From Candidatus Peregrinibacteria bacterium CG_4_10_14_0_2_um_filter_43_11 (GTDB lineage: Bacteria; Patescibacteriota; Gracilibacteria; UM-FILTER-43-11): 6,157 bases of DNA. Within the stretch, counting starts at the first letter, position 1. Every line of letters begins with the position of its first letter. Shown piece after piece: positions 1-5,674 of the stretch. The translations under genes were made by a program, and so were the position numbers. The notes under the pieces were generated by a model. That model was given only the letters and a program-made list of their open reading frames with translations. It ran no database searches and was not told the origin of the DNA. The stretch covers positions 1-6,157 of the forward strand of contig PFOK01000150.1 of the NCBI GenBank assembly GCA_002792495.1, read 5' to 3'.

Positions 1-96
1 ATGGCTGCATTAAGCCACTTACTGTAGATTTGGACTAGTTTTTTTGTAGAATGTCAGATCATTTTGCTTTTTCTCTGATTTTCGATATTCTGATGC
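1..96. other. 5' flank, no gene recognised
   Basis: This stretch lies between the window edge and the lyase gene. An ATG at position 1 opens only eight codons before TAG at 25-27, so it is either the tail of a gene cut by the window or chance. A run of seven T residues lies around 40-46, but I see no stem strong enough in front of it to call a terminator. The AT-rich end (61-96) probably carries the promoter of the next gene. Confidence 0.5.
64..91 (+). promoter_or_regulatory. possible promoter of the lyase gene
   Basis: TTGCTT (64-69) and TATTCT (86-91) are separated by 16 nt, each matching the sigma70 consensus at 4 of 6 positions. Transcription would begin at about 97-99, practically on the ATG at 97. 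The mRNA would then be leaderless from that ATG, or have a leader of about 25 nt if the second in-frame ATG (124) is used. The match is weak and unsupported by anything else. Confidence 0.25.
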
Positions 97-1449
97 ATGG
101 AATTATTCGTTAACCGCACTCCTATGTCTGATCCCATCAAAAAGAAAATCTGGTTTAAAGATAAAGCCGTTCAAGTCAATCGCGTTGTGGAGGAATACAA
201 TGCCGGTGAAGATATTTTTTACGATCAGGAGATGATCCCGGATGACGTGTGGTGCTCACGGTGTTACGCAAGACTATTGGAGAGACACAATCTGCTAACC
301 GCAGAAGAACTGAAGGAATTGGAACAAGGGCTGGATGAAATTCTGGAACTCTACGAACAAGGACAATTTATACTCAAGCTGGAAGATGAAGACTGTCACA
401 CCAAAATTGAGGATTACTTGATTGAACGGCTTGGAGATACCGGGAAAAAGATTCACACCGGCCGCTCCAGAAACGATCAGGTGTTGGTGATGATGCGATG
501 GTTTTTGAAACGAAAAGTAACGGTACTACGTAAAAAAGCGACAGATCTTGCTCTGAAATGCGTCGAATTCGCGAAAAAGTATGAAATGATAGCCATGCCG
601 GGGTACACCCACATGCAAAAAGCGATGCCAACAACCGTGGGAACATGGATGGGATCGTTTGCTGAAAGTTTAATGGATGACATCAAAGTACTCAACATCA
701 TCGCGGATGAACTGGTGGATCAAAATCCTCTGGGTTCCGGAGCGGGATATGGCTCCCCTTTTGACTTTGACCGCGATTGGCTGAGCAAGGAAATCGGATT
801 CGCACGGACACAAAACAACGTGATCTACTGCCACAATTCCCGCGGAAAGATCGAAGGAATGGTATTGGAATCGTGTTGTCAGATCATGCTCACGCTAAAC
901 CGCTTGGCCTGTGACATGCTTTTTTTCACCACCCAGGAATTCCAGTTTTTCAGAATCGATGACAGCGTCGCGACCGGATCCTCTATCATGCCGCAAAAAA
1001 AGAATTTGGATGCCGCGGAACTCATTCGCGGACGAACCGCAACCGTCATCAGTTGCCGTAGTGAAATGACCATGAATGTCCTCAATAAAATTTCCGGTTA
1101 CCACCGTGACGGACAGGAAATAAAACGACCCCTCTTTTTGGGTCTTAAATACACCGAAATGTCACTCGAAACCATGGGAGTGCTAATCGACAACATTGAA
1201 CCCAACGAAGCGGTACTGACAAAATCCATGCTCGATTGCCCCGGACTATTTGCCGCTCACAAAGCCTTTGAAAAGGTAAAAGAAGGCATAACATTTCGCG
1301 ACGCATACCGTGAAGTGGGTTCGGGCATCGGCGAGATTAAAGTGACAAAAGAAGACATTGACCGCTGGCTCAGAATGTCGACACATCAAGGCGGGACCGG
1401 AAACTTGCAATTGGATAAAATCGAAAAACAAATCCGAGAACTCTTCTAG
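97..1449 (+). CDS. argH: argininosuccinate lyase (Bacteroidetes-type branch)
   Basis: Argininosuccinate lyase splits argininosuccinate into arginine and fumarate in the cytoplasm, as a homotetramer of the fumarase/aspartase superfamily. Seen here: HTGRSRNDQ at residues 120-128, PGYTHMQ at 168-174 with the TH pair, the catalytic-loop signature GSSIMPQKKN at 294-303, and a YHRDGQ motif at 335-340. The pattern SGAGYGS (214-220), NSRGK (247-251), FRDAYREVG (400-408) and STHQGGTGNL (428-437) is what I recall from Bacteroidetes lyases, not the E. coli type. The length of 450 aa is normal. Family members usually begin near KKIW (16-19), so the in-frame ATG at 124 (Met10) is an equally plausible start; neither has a Shine-Dalgarno sequence. 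No argG is adjacent. The Pro usually following KKN is Leu304. Other superfamily enzymes are less likely because the whole motif set fits ArgH. Confidence 0.9.
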   Translation: MELFVNRTPMSDPIKKKIWFKDKAVQVNRVVEEYNAGEDIFYDQEMIPDDVWCSRCYARLLERHNLLTAEELKELEQGLDEILELYEQGQFILKLEDEDCHTKIEDYLIERLGDTGKKIHTGRSRNDQVLVMMRWFLKRKVTVLRKKATDLALKCVEFAKKYEMIAMPGYTHMQKAMPTTVGTWMGSFAESLMDDIKVLNIIADELVDQNPLGSGAGYGSPFDFDRDWLSKEIGFARTQNNVIYCHNSRGKIEGMVLESCCQIMLTLNRLACDMLFFTTQEFQFFRIDDSVATGSSIMPQKKNLDAAELIRGRTATVISCRSEMTMNVLNKISGYHRDGQEIKRPLFLGLKYTEMSLETMGVLIDNIEPNEAVLTKSMLDCPGLFAAHKAFEKVKEGITFRDAYREVGSGIGEIKVTKEDIDRWLRMSTHQGGTGNLQLDKIEKQIRELF

Positions 1450-1453
1450 CACC

Positions 1454-1489
1454 CCCATTGGTAAACCCATCGGTACTCCAATTGGAATG
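1454..1489 (+). repeat. three tandem 12-nt units in the gap, reading P-I-G-x
   Basis: Three consecutive 12-nt units (1454-1465, 1466-1477, 1478-1489) lie just after the lyase stop codon. In the +1 frame relative to the lyase they translate as PIGK, PIGT and PIGM, followed at once by TAA (1490-1492). Every difference inside the P-I-G codons is at a third position (CCC/CCA, ATT/ATC, GGT/GGA), as expected of sequence once under coding constraint. That frame is open back through at least the last 25 codons of argH, so this could be an alternative or former C-terminal tail. Confidence 0.5.
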
Positions 1490-1508
1490 TAACATTAATT
1501 AAATCATT

Positions 1509-2480
1509 ATGGAAAAATGGAATCTCCTCGACCTACTCCGTCAGAAAATCGCGGAAAAAGGTGGCCCAACGTGCTGTCATGCGCATTTTGATAAAGCCTA
1601 TGTGATCACGCCGGAAACATTGCAAATGACATTGGATAGCATGGAAGTGAAGTGGGATTTGTGGAAAGACGTTAAAGCCAAATACACGCATAAAAATCTG
1701 ATAGAACGCATGACACTAAGTGCCGAAAACATGATCCGCCAAGGCTGCAAAATAGCACGTACCAATATCGATGTGGATAATACGGTTGGAATGATGTGTA
1801 TTGAAGCGGCACTGGAAATTAAGGAAAAATACAAAGACAGGATTGAAATTCAAATTTGCTCGCAGGTTTTAGAAGGCGCACTCAACCCAAAAGCCAAAGA
1901 GTGGATTGAAAAAGCGGCCCCGTATGTGGATGTACTCGGTGGACTCCCCTCTCGTGATCGCCCCAATCAAGCGGAACACTTGGATACTATCTTTGAAATA
2001 GCCAAAAAACACCATAAAACCGTCGACGTCCACATCGACCAAAACAATGATCCGGATGAAAAGGATACAGAACTGCTCGCCAAAAAAGTAATTGAGCATG
2101 GCTTACAGGGCCGCGTGAATGCCGTACATTGCTGTTCACTAGCCGCACAGAAAGACGATTACATGATGGAAGTGATCAAATTAATCAAAGAAGCGGACAT
2201 GAGTGTGATCATCTGCCCGCGAGCGATGTTGGATGGAGTGCAAATGCGCGATAAGATGTCACCCGTTCACAATTCCATCGCTCCCGTCCCTCAACTGGTG
2301 GAAGCGGGCATAAACGTAGCACTGGGAGTGGATAACGTATACGATTACTTCTGCCCTTTTATTGACGGGGATTTATTTTCCGAGCTTTTATTCCTAATCG
2401 AAACCTGCCGCTATTACGACGTGGAAAAGCTAGTGAAGATTGCGACCATAAATGGACGAAAAGTACTGGAAAATAAATGA
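1509..2480 (+). CDS. cytosine deaminase-like amidohydrolase, barrel only
   Basis: This is a metal-dependent hydrolase of the amidohydrolase superfamily, in the CodA/AtzC neighbourhood; the substrate is unknown. Motifs align with E. coli cytosine deaminase: HAHFDKA gives metal ligands His24 and His26, DVHID gives His175, AVHCCSLA gives His207 and GVDNVYD gives Asp275. At the position of the CodA catalytic Glu (HCDE) this protein has Gln178, in HIDQNND, which casts doubt on ordinary deaminase chemistry. At 323 aa it is about 100 residues shorter than CodA; with only 23 residues before HxH and 48 after Asp275, the beta-sandwich domain appears to be missing. The start ATGGAA has no Shine-Dalgarno. 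It follows argH by 59 nt with no convincing promoter or terminator between, so co-transcription is likely. Its TGA stop abuts the stop of the convergent gene. A specific substrate should not be assigned. Confidence 0.8.
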   Translation: MEKWNLLDLLRQKIAEKGGPTCCHAHFDKAYVITPETLQMTLDSMEVKWDLWKDVKAKYTHKNLIERMTLSAENMIRQGCKIARTNIDVDNTVGMMCIEAALEIKEKYKDRIEIQICSQVLEGALNPKAKEWIEKAAPYVDVLGGLPSRDRPNQAEHLDTIFEIAKKHHKTVDVHIDQNNDPDEKDTELLAKKVIEHGLQGRVNAVHCCSLAAQKDDYMMEVIKLIKEADMSVIICPRAMLDGVQMRDKMSPVHNSIAPVPQLVEAGINVALGVDNVYDYFCPFIDGDLFSELLFLIETCRYYDVEKLVKIATINGRKVLENK

Positions 2481-2750
2481 TCAATTCACCGAATCGAAGT
2501 AGCACTTTTCGCAGTAGATGATATAAGGTGAATCTTTGGCATAAGTAGTTTCCAGAGAAATACCGCATTGATCGCAGTTTCTTTGATAAAGCTTACGATC
2601 ATTCCGAAGCCCCTGCCTTCTGATTTTACGGCATTCATGACAGGAAGAAGGAAAAGGAAGGTTCTTTTGTTCATAAAAAGCTTTTTCCTGAGGAATGATT
2701 AAAAATTCTTTTTTACAGCCGGCGCATGTTTTTGTGATGCTTTTTTCCAT
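2481..2750 (-). CDS. small double zinc-ribbon protein, zf-trcl-like
   Basis: This is an 89-aa cytoplasmic protein with two four-cysteine sites: C9/C12 with C37/C40, and C59/C62 with C80/C83. Each is a CxxC pair plus CxxC pair, as in treble-clef or zinc-ribbon folds. The first half (CxxC, a FYE motif at 25-27, then CHECR) resembles the probable zinc-ribbon family zf-trcl. The second half contains LRNDRKLYQR and DSPYIIYCEKC, a combination I associate with CPR genomes. It closely parallels the last 82 residues of the gene upstream, and the two share an identical 16-nt stretch coding for RNDR (2595-2610 and 2876-2891), so the pair arose by duplication. It starts 11 nt after the stop of that gene, with only a weak GGAAA upstream, and is probably its operon partner. 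Function is unknown; nucleic-acid binding, metal binding or a scaffold role are all possible. Confidence 0.75.
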   Translation of the reverse strand: MEKSITKTCAGCKKEFLIIPQEKAFYEQKNLPFPSSCHECRKIRRQGLRNDRKLYQRNCDQCGISLETTYAKDSPYIIYCEKCYFDSVN

Positions 2751-2761
2751 AATGTTTCCGG

Positions 2762-4012
2762 TTACCCGATATGCTTAAACCAACAATCCAAACAGTAAAC
2801 AATATAAGGACTATCCGGCGGATAAGTGGTGATCAGATTATTTTTACAAGCATCGCACTGACGCTTGTACATTCGACGATCATTCCGAAGCGCTATGCGT
2901 TGAGTCGCACGGCAATGAGGACAGTAAATAGAAAATTTAATTTTCATTTCTTTGTAAAACTTCGCCTCAGCATCTGTGATGGAAAAAGATTCATGACAAA
3001 GCGTGCATTCCCGATCGCGCTCCTGATGGGGGGGCGTAACATCATCTGTATTTAAATTTTTATGTAAAAGATCATGCAGTGTATAAATTCCTTTTTCGTC
3101 GAGTTCACGAACAATCGCTTTTGTCATATCCGTATAAAAAGCGGAATCGACTTTCTGATTGAGGATGTAATAGCCATCTTCTTTATTTTTAAGGTAATGA
3201 CAACCAAAAAGATTACTGGACTCCAAACAATTCGTGCAATAAAAGCAATCCTTTAAATCCCCTGCCCAGTACACATGTTTACAGTTGAACGAAAAATGAG
3301 AATAAGAAACATCGTAAGAAAGGTCGATTCCCGTTGGTACCGGCCCGCAATCCCAACTGTTTTGTGTTCCTCTGTCCAGATTGGCCTGAGTAATGTAACC
3401 GCTATCTTCGGTATGACGCGTATCAAAAGATTGATAGGCATTTTTGCTGTGATAAATATAATCCCCTGTACAGTTTTGTGTATCGAATTGATGCACGAAC
3501 ATACGCGGAATCTTGCGTTTCAACTCTTCTGATTTTAAATCAATACGACGAATGATCTCGGGATTAGAAGTGTCGAGCGTTTTTAATGCTTCCGCGTAAG
3601 CCTCCGGAGAATGAGCTTTGTTGAAAATATAATATTGTTTATCCCGCAGGCCGACACAACCAATGCAATCTTTACAACGCCGAAGATCATAAGAAAAATG
3701 AATGTTTTCAGAGGTAGAGCAATCCTGACAATAATTGGAATCGTAACAGTTATTGCAATCCACACACTCATAACAAAGCTCACAGTCTTCGCAGTACGCG
3801 CAATCGACCGAATTTTTAAGCGCACGACTGTCTTCGCAGTAATAAGCGTCACGGCAATTCCCGGAATTGAAACACATATAACAGTCCTTGGATACCGTAA
3901 TGATATCGCCGTAATCGCAATTTTCACTGGCACGCGTCCAAGAACCACACTGAGGGGATTTTAGATACAGGTCCCGAAAATCCTGTATAAATGTTTTAGG
4001 GTCAATGGCCAT
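2762..4012 (-). CDS. cysteine-rich CxxC-ladder protein with C-terminal double zinc ribbon
   Basis: This is a 416-aa protein counted from ATG at 4012-4010; an upstream in-frame TTG at 4021 would add three residues but is less likely. The N-terminal third is extraordinarily cysteine rich: seven cysteines occur exactly every third residue (71, 74, 77, 80, 83, 86, 89), followed by pairs at 95/98 and 113/116 and a Cys at 119, then GLRDKQYYIFN at about 121-131. The middle, about 170-300, has further spaced CxxC and aromatic residues, compatible with a repetitive beta structure. The last 82 residues form two four-Cys sites (336/339 with 364/367, and 386/389 with 407/410), homologous to the 89-aa neighbour. 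No signal peptide or membrane segment is seen, so it should be cytoplasmic. I recall this architecture as a recurrent, uncharacterised CPR family; its function is unknown. Zinc or iron-sulfur binding is an inference from cysteine content alone. Confidence 0.8.
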   Translation of the reverse strand: MAIDPKTFIQDFRDLYLKSPQCGSWTRASENCDYGDIITVSKDCYMCFNSGNCRDAYYCEDSRALKNSVDCAYCEDCELCYECVDCNNCYDSNYCQDCSTSENIHFSYDLRRCKDCIGCVGLRDKQYYIFNKAHSPEAYAEALKTLDTSNPEIIRRIDLKSEELKRKIPRMFVHQFDTQNCTGDYIYHSKNAYQSFDTRHTEDSGYITQANLDRGTQNSWDCGPVPTGIDLSYDVSYSHFSFNCKHVYWAGDLKDCFYCTNCLESSNLFGCHYLKNKEDGYYILNQKVDSAFYTDMTKAIVRELDEKGIYTLHDLLHKNLNTDDVTPPHQERDRECTLCHESFSITDAEAKFYKEMKIKFSIYCPHCRATQRIALRNDRRMYKRQCDACKNNLITTYPPDSPYIVYCLDCWFKHIG

Positions 4013-4020
4013 AAATTCCA

Positions 4021-4028
4021 ATAATATA
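4021..4028 (-). promoter_or_regulatory. possible -10 box of the ribbon operon
   Basis: On the minus strand TATATTAT ends 8 nt before the ATG at 4012. Two overlapping readings, TATATT and TATTAT, each resemble TATAAT. No good -35 element is found at 16-18 nt. If used, transcription would start within a few nucleotides of the ATG, giving a leaderless or very short-leader mRNA. Confidence 0.3.
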
Positions 4029-4068
4029 CCGTAAGTATATCACAGGAAAATCGATAAAAAAATGAACT

Positions 4069-4090
4069 ACCTCGGAGCAAGCTTGCGGAT
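4069..4090. repeat. GC-richer palindromic patch, possible decayed dispersed repeat
   Basis: The segment contains the perfect 10-bp palindrome GCAAGCTTGC (4078-4087) preceded by CCTCGGA. Dispersed hairpins of the type CCTCGGAGCAAGCTCCGAGG are something I recall from many bacterial genomes, often near mobile elements; this would be a degenerate copy whose right arm has decayed. The identification is by resemblance only. Confidence 0.3.
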
Positions 4091-4106
4091 GTATTAACTC
4101 AATACA

Positions 4107-4128
4107 TAAAAAACCGATTATTTTCGGT
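4107..4128 (-). terminator. weak terminator-like hairpin
   Basis: Read on the minus strand, ACCGA, a 6-nt loop and TCGGT (4128 to 4113) are followed directly by a run of T (4112 to 4107 region). A 5-bp stem is weak, but the hairpin-plus-T layout is that of an intrinsic terminator. It would stop leftward transcripts entering from the leader region before the ribbon genes. No leftward gene is seen just upstream of it. Confidence 0.3.
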
Positions 4129-4157
4129 ATAAAAATGATGGCAATACTATAAATCCA

Positions 4158-4185
4158 TTTACAGAAAAACAATTCGGACTATAAT
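4158..4185 (+). promoter_or_regulatory. strong sigma70-type promoter, rightward
   Basis: TTTACA (4158-4163, 5 of 6 consensus) and a perfect TATAAT (4180-4185) are separated by 16 nt. This is the best promoter match in the window. Transcription would start near 4192, about 330 nt upstream of the SLH gene, so it would produce either a long structured leader or a separate small RNA. The -10 overlaps the ATG of the 41-codon ORF at 4184, so this promoter cannot serve translation of that ORF from its first codon. Confidence 0.6.
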
Positions 4186-4274
4186 GGAAAATTTCCTCCA
4201 CAAGCCCCTAAATCTAAATGCCTTCAATGACTTTGATCAATCCATAAATATCTTTCTCGCAAATGGGGTCAATA

Positions 4275-4295
4275 TAACAATTTTTAAAATTGTTA
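4275..4295. repeat. 21-bp perfect palindrome
   Basis: The arms TAACAATTTT (4275-4284) and AAAATTGTTA (4286-4295) are exact reverse complements around a single T. As DNA this resembles an operator for a dimeric repressor; as RNA it would be a modest AT-rich hairpin. It lies about 100 nt downstream of the TATAAT box at 4180-4185 and about 230 nt upstream of the SLH start. Confidence 0.65.
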
Positions 4296-4354
4296 CACTT
4301 TTTCAATGAGGGGATCTTCAAAACTATAAATTGAATTGTCTAAAAAGCGAATAA

Positions 4355-4390
4355 ATTTGATTGAAATCGAATGATTCTTCAAAAAAGAAT
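4355..4390 (+). other. two adjacent small hairpins in the SLH leader
   Basis: ATTTGAT (4355-4361) pairs with ATCGAAT (4366-4372) around a TGAA loop, with one U-G wobble. Immediately after, ATTCTT (4374-4379) pairs with AAGAAT (4385-4390) around a 5-nt loop. Both stems are AT-rich, so they are weak individually. Their side-by-side position downstream of a strong promoter is what makes them worth recording. Confidence 0.35.
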
Positions 4391-4468
4391 GTATTACAGG
4401 CTACATAGAACACAAGTGTTTTCTTGAAGTTCTGCAATCAAATGAGTAATATGAAGTATTCACCCGAA

Positions 4469-4498
4469 TTGACTCATAAAAATCGACACAGATAGCAT
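4469..4498 (+). promoter_or_regulatory. possible proximal promoter of the SLH gene
   Basis: TTGACT (4469-4474, 5 of 6 consensus) is followed after 18 nt by TAGCAT (4493-4498, 4 of 6). Transcription would begin near 4505 and leave a leader of about 20 nt. This is an alternative to the distal promoter at 4158; both may operate. Confidence 0.4.
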
Positions 4499-4524
4499 TT
4501 ATTTATTTCGTAACCCCCACTACC

Positions 4525-5562
4525 ATGAAAAAAAAGAATCACTCCAAAGGAACAACCTCCATCTGGCGAATGACCTTTGCCGCGGTCATCACTTTTTTAT
4601 TATTCTCTTCTGTCTCCCACGCCGCAGAAACAAACGCCACAACATATCCGTCCAAACCAACCCTCAAAGGAGAATTAATTGTGAATGAGATTCACCTGGA
4701 ATGGACGCGGAACTACTCTGGTCATTTTAAGCGTTATCACATCCTCCGAACCAACCTGGATACACTGCCTACATACCCCGAACAAAAACCGATATTCTCT
4801 ACCACGGATCGCAACGAAAACACGTACAGCGAAGTCATCTCCCTGAATGAAAAAATGAATTATTATTACCGGGTTTGTTCCGTGAATACCGACAACAAGA
4901 TCTCCTGTAGCAATATCATACAGGTAAGACCGAATCGCGTGATAACGAGTTATGATTTTTTCGATGATGTACAGCGCGACTCCTGGTATGAACCTTACAT
5001 CATGCAATTGTTTCGAAGGGGAATCACATCGAATCTGCAAAAACATTTCAATCCAACATTCAATGTCACCCGGAGCGAACTGGCACGCTGGATAATAACG
5101 ACCCTGATACAACGCGGAGGATACGTCCTGGAAAATGCCCCTACCCATTTCTGTGATGTAGGACGTTTTCATCCTGACGCGGTTTACATAAACCAAGCCT
5201 ACGCCCTTGGCATTGCAGAAGGAGAAGACAATGGTGCCTGTGGAGCAAATACGACGTTTTACCCCAATCGTCCGGTTAGTCGCGCGGAAGCCATTAAAAT
5301 GATTCTATTGGCCTTTGATTACTCACCCGATCAAAACGTCATTGGAGACGACACGTACAAATATCAAAACACGGATCTCTTTTTGGACGTTCATCAAAAT
5401 TATTTGGCATCCTCTTATATCAGTCGGGCAAAAGCGGAAGGAATTGTGACAGGATACCCGGATGACACTTTTCGACCGGAAAACGACGTCAATCACGCAG
5501 AAATGGCAAAAATACTGGCCGCCACGTTCCGGTTCGATTCCGAAACAAACAAAATGGAATAA
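4525..5562 (+). CDS. secreted FnIII-like protein with three C-terminal SLH domains
   Basis: This is a 345-aa exported protein. A signal peptide is clear: basic residues up to Arg15, a hydrophobic core at 16-30, and cleavage likely after SHA at 31-33. A fibronectin type III-like domain spans about 44-136, with YHILRT, YYYRVCSV and a closing IIQVRP. Three S-layer homology domains follow at about 143-198, 208-266 and 286-336, each with a D-V start, a Y-I helix motif, GI and F-x-P. SLH domains usually anchor proteins to a cell-wall polymer, so this is probably a cell-surface protein. The ITRAE-type motif is TRSE and SRAE in the first two domains but NHAE in the third, which lacks the binding Arg. 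Cysteine pairs at 118/128 and 210/239 could form disulfides outside the cell. Mature size (about 312 aa) is small for a structural S-layer subunit. The start lacks a Shine-Dalgarno but the signal peptide fixes it. Confidence 0.85.
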   Translation: MKKKNHSKGTTSIWRMTFAAVITFLLFSSVSHAAETNATTYPSKPTLKGELIVNEIHLEWTRNYSGHFKRYHILRTNLDTLPTYPEQKPIFSTTDRNENTYSEVISLNEKMNYYYRVCSVNTDNKISCSNIIQVRPNRVITSYDFFDDVQRDSWYEPYIMQLFRRGITSNLQKHFNPTFNVTRSELARWIITTLIQRGGYVLENAPTHFCDVGRFHPDAVYINQAYALGIAEGEDNGACGANTTFYPNRPVSRAEAIKMILLAFDYSPDQNVIGDDTYKYQNTDLFLDVHQNYLASSYISRAKAEGIVTGYPDDTFRPENDVNHAEMAKILAATFRFDSETNKME

Positions 5563-5674
5563 CGCCGACTAAAAATTTTTTAAATAACGGGGTGTTGAAA
5601 GAGAAAACGAATGCTGTTGTTATTTCTGTGGATTTCCACTAAGATCTACGAGATTTAATACAATACAACATTTT
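5563..5674. other. gap before typA, no clear terminator
   Basis: This 112-nt gap contains an A5T6 tract close after the SLH stop and a small hairpin, GTGG (5628-5631) with CCAC (5636-5639), that has no T tract after it. I see no convincing intrinsic terminator. The end nearest typA is AT-rich and carries its probable -10 box. Confidence 0.4.
5659..5664 (+). promoter_or_regulatory. possible -10 box of typA
   Basis: TACAAT matches TATAAT at 5 of 6 positions and ends 10 nt before the typA ATG, so the mRNA would have a leader of only a few nucleotides. No -35 element is recognisable at the usual distance. Confidence 0.35.

Larger units (their letters stand above)
4013..4524. other. AT-rich non-coding region between divergent genes
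   Basis: About 510 nt separates the starts of the ribbon gene (leftward) and the SLH gene (rightward). It is clearly more AT-rich than its neighbours and has no substantial ORF. Reading left to right it holds a -10-like box for the ribbon gene, a GC-richer palindromic patch (about 4069-4090), a hairpin with a T tract on the minus strand (4107-4128), a strong rightward promoter (4158-4185), a 41-codon ORF (4184-4309), a 21-bp palindrome (4275-4295), two adjacent small hairpins (4355-4390), and a second possible promoter near the SLH start. The hairpins fit a structured leader or a small RNA, but I do not recognise a known RNA family. Confidence 0.6.

Noticed and set aside
1..27. Eight-codon ORF starting at the first base
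   Set aside because: Too short to call, with no upstream context and no recognisable peptide.
3611..3964. 117-codon plus-strand ORF opposite the cysteine-rich gene
   Set aside because: It is a shadow of the regular Cys/Asp/Asn codon pattern on the other strand; its product is low-complexity (rich in Ile, Thr and Val) and has no recognisable domain.
2481..4012. Evenly spaced CxxC codons taken as a CRISPR or DNA tandem array
   Set aside because: The periodicity is three residues and the codons vary; there are no conserved DNA repeats with spacers, so it is protein-level repetition.
4019..4021. TTG as start of the large ribbon gene
   Set aside because: An in-frame ATG lies only three codons downstream, and the possible -10 box (4021-4028) overlaps the TTG, so the ATG at 4012 is preferred.
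4675..5196. 173-codon minus-strand ORF inside the SLH gene
   Set aside because: The plus-strand frame encodes a signal peptide, FnIII-like and SLH domains in order; the antisense product has no recognisable feature.
5563..5600. A5T6 tract after the SLH gene as a terminator
   Set aside because: There is no GC-bearing stem in front of the T run; the symmetry is only of A against T.
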